Source: JAVBSX01 sp051660685
GTDB lineage: Bacteria; Planctomycetota; Planctomycetia; Pirellulales; Thermoguttaceae
Assembly (NCBI GenBank): GCA_051660685.1
Contig: JBOFQB010000006.1
Location: 1-5,320, forward strand
DNA: 5,320 nucleotides
Reading direction: 5' to 3'
This document shows positions 5,186 to 5,320 of the stretch, one piece after another (the first letter of the stretch is position 1; the number at the start of each line of letters is the position of its first letter). The position numbers and the translations under genes are program-made. Under the pieces are notes generated by a model. It was given only the letters and a program-made list of their open reading frames with translations. It made no database searches and was not told the origin of the DNA.

Positions 5186-5320
5186 GAGCCTATTTCATAA
5201 CCGTCTGAGAGCGATCATGGCACAAGCTGTTTGTAAATAGGCGTTAAACATTGATATTTTATGATCGTAACGAACTACCAAACGTCGAAAATCCTGTATC
5301 CACGAAATCGTTCGCTCGAT
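5186..5320 (-). mobile_element. IS5-family insertion sequence, one end (continues beyond window)
   Basis: The C-terminus of an IS5-type transposase reads leftwards and ends against a probable terminal inverted repeat, GAGCCTATTTCATAACC (about 5186-5202), which overlaps the stop codon. Just outside lies CTAG (5183-5186), a plausible target sequence for this family, although the precise cut site and duplication cannot be confirmed from one end. The other terminal repeat and the transposase start lie beyond the window. Confidence 0.75.
5195..5320 (-). CDS. IS5-family transposase, C-terminal 41 residues (partial)
   Basis: Read from the window edge on the minus strand, the frame starts IERTISWIQDFRRLVVRYDH and ends ACAMIALRRL before TGA at 5195-5197. 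The pattern '(V/I)ERT-x-W-x-x-x-FRRL-x-x-RY-(E/D)' followed by 'ACAMI-x-LRRL' is the hallmark end of the DDE transposases of the IS5 family (IS427-like). The glutamate of the ERT motif is the third catalytic acid. The protein is cut by the end of the window, not visibly truncated in nature, and its natural C-terminus is present. It would catalyse excision and insertion of the IS. Confidence 0.85.
   Translation of the reverse strand: MERTISWIQDFRRLVVRYDHKISMFNAYLQTACAMIALRRL

Overview
The window most likely comes from a planctomycete (Pirellulales-like) chromosome of moderate G+C content. The main clue is the integrase, whose N-terminal layout (a basic segment ending in a YLGK-type strand, then 'DDDLHAKIAKAGL' before the SAM-like core-binding domain) matches a tyrosine-recombinase family I associate with Planctomycetes. 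The poor Shine-Dalgarno sequences of several genes fit this. The assignment rests on recall, not on a search.

Region 1 (1-1745) is the end of an integrated mobile element. It holds the possible 3' end of an upstream gene, a possible 51-codon gene, an unusual nested inverted-repeat block built from GTGGACAAAA motifs (about 149-318), and an intact tyrosine integrase (403-1812). The integrase runs head-on into a tRNA-Ser(UGA) gene on the minus strand (1745-1831). Its last 22 codons and stop codon lie in antisense tRNA sequence, so the element sits at the 3' end of this tRNA. The second attachment site would lie to the left, outside the window.

Region 2 (1746-3378) looks like host chromosome. 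The tRNA has a very good promoter (TTGACA-16-TATACT, 1882-1909). A possible divergent promoter (1952-1980) faces a membrane-anchored processive GT2 glycosyltransferase (2074-3378). That enzyme carries a Gln/Asn-rich low-complexity insertion beside its catalytic DxD.

Region 3 (3513-5009) is a minus-strand, defence-flavoured cluster that converges on the glycosyltransferase. In transcription order it contains a SUFU-domain protein (family known as immunity proteins in polymorphic-toxin systems), a VapC-like PIN-domain toxin, and a small acidic protein overlapping the toxin by 8 nt that is the likely cognate antitoxin. The SUFU gene is visibly AT-richer than the glycosyltransferase gene, which suggests separate ancestry.

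Region 4 (5010-5320) holds a REP-like hairpin and then one end of an IS5-family insertion sequence that runs out of the window. The C-terminal 41 codons of its transposase are visible on the minus strand.

The window is therefore a short piece of host genome between two accessory insertions. The best candidates for something undescribed are the nested palindromes upstream of the integrase and the tRNA-encoded tail of the integrase.
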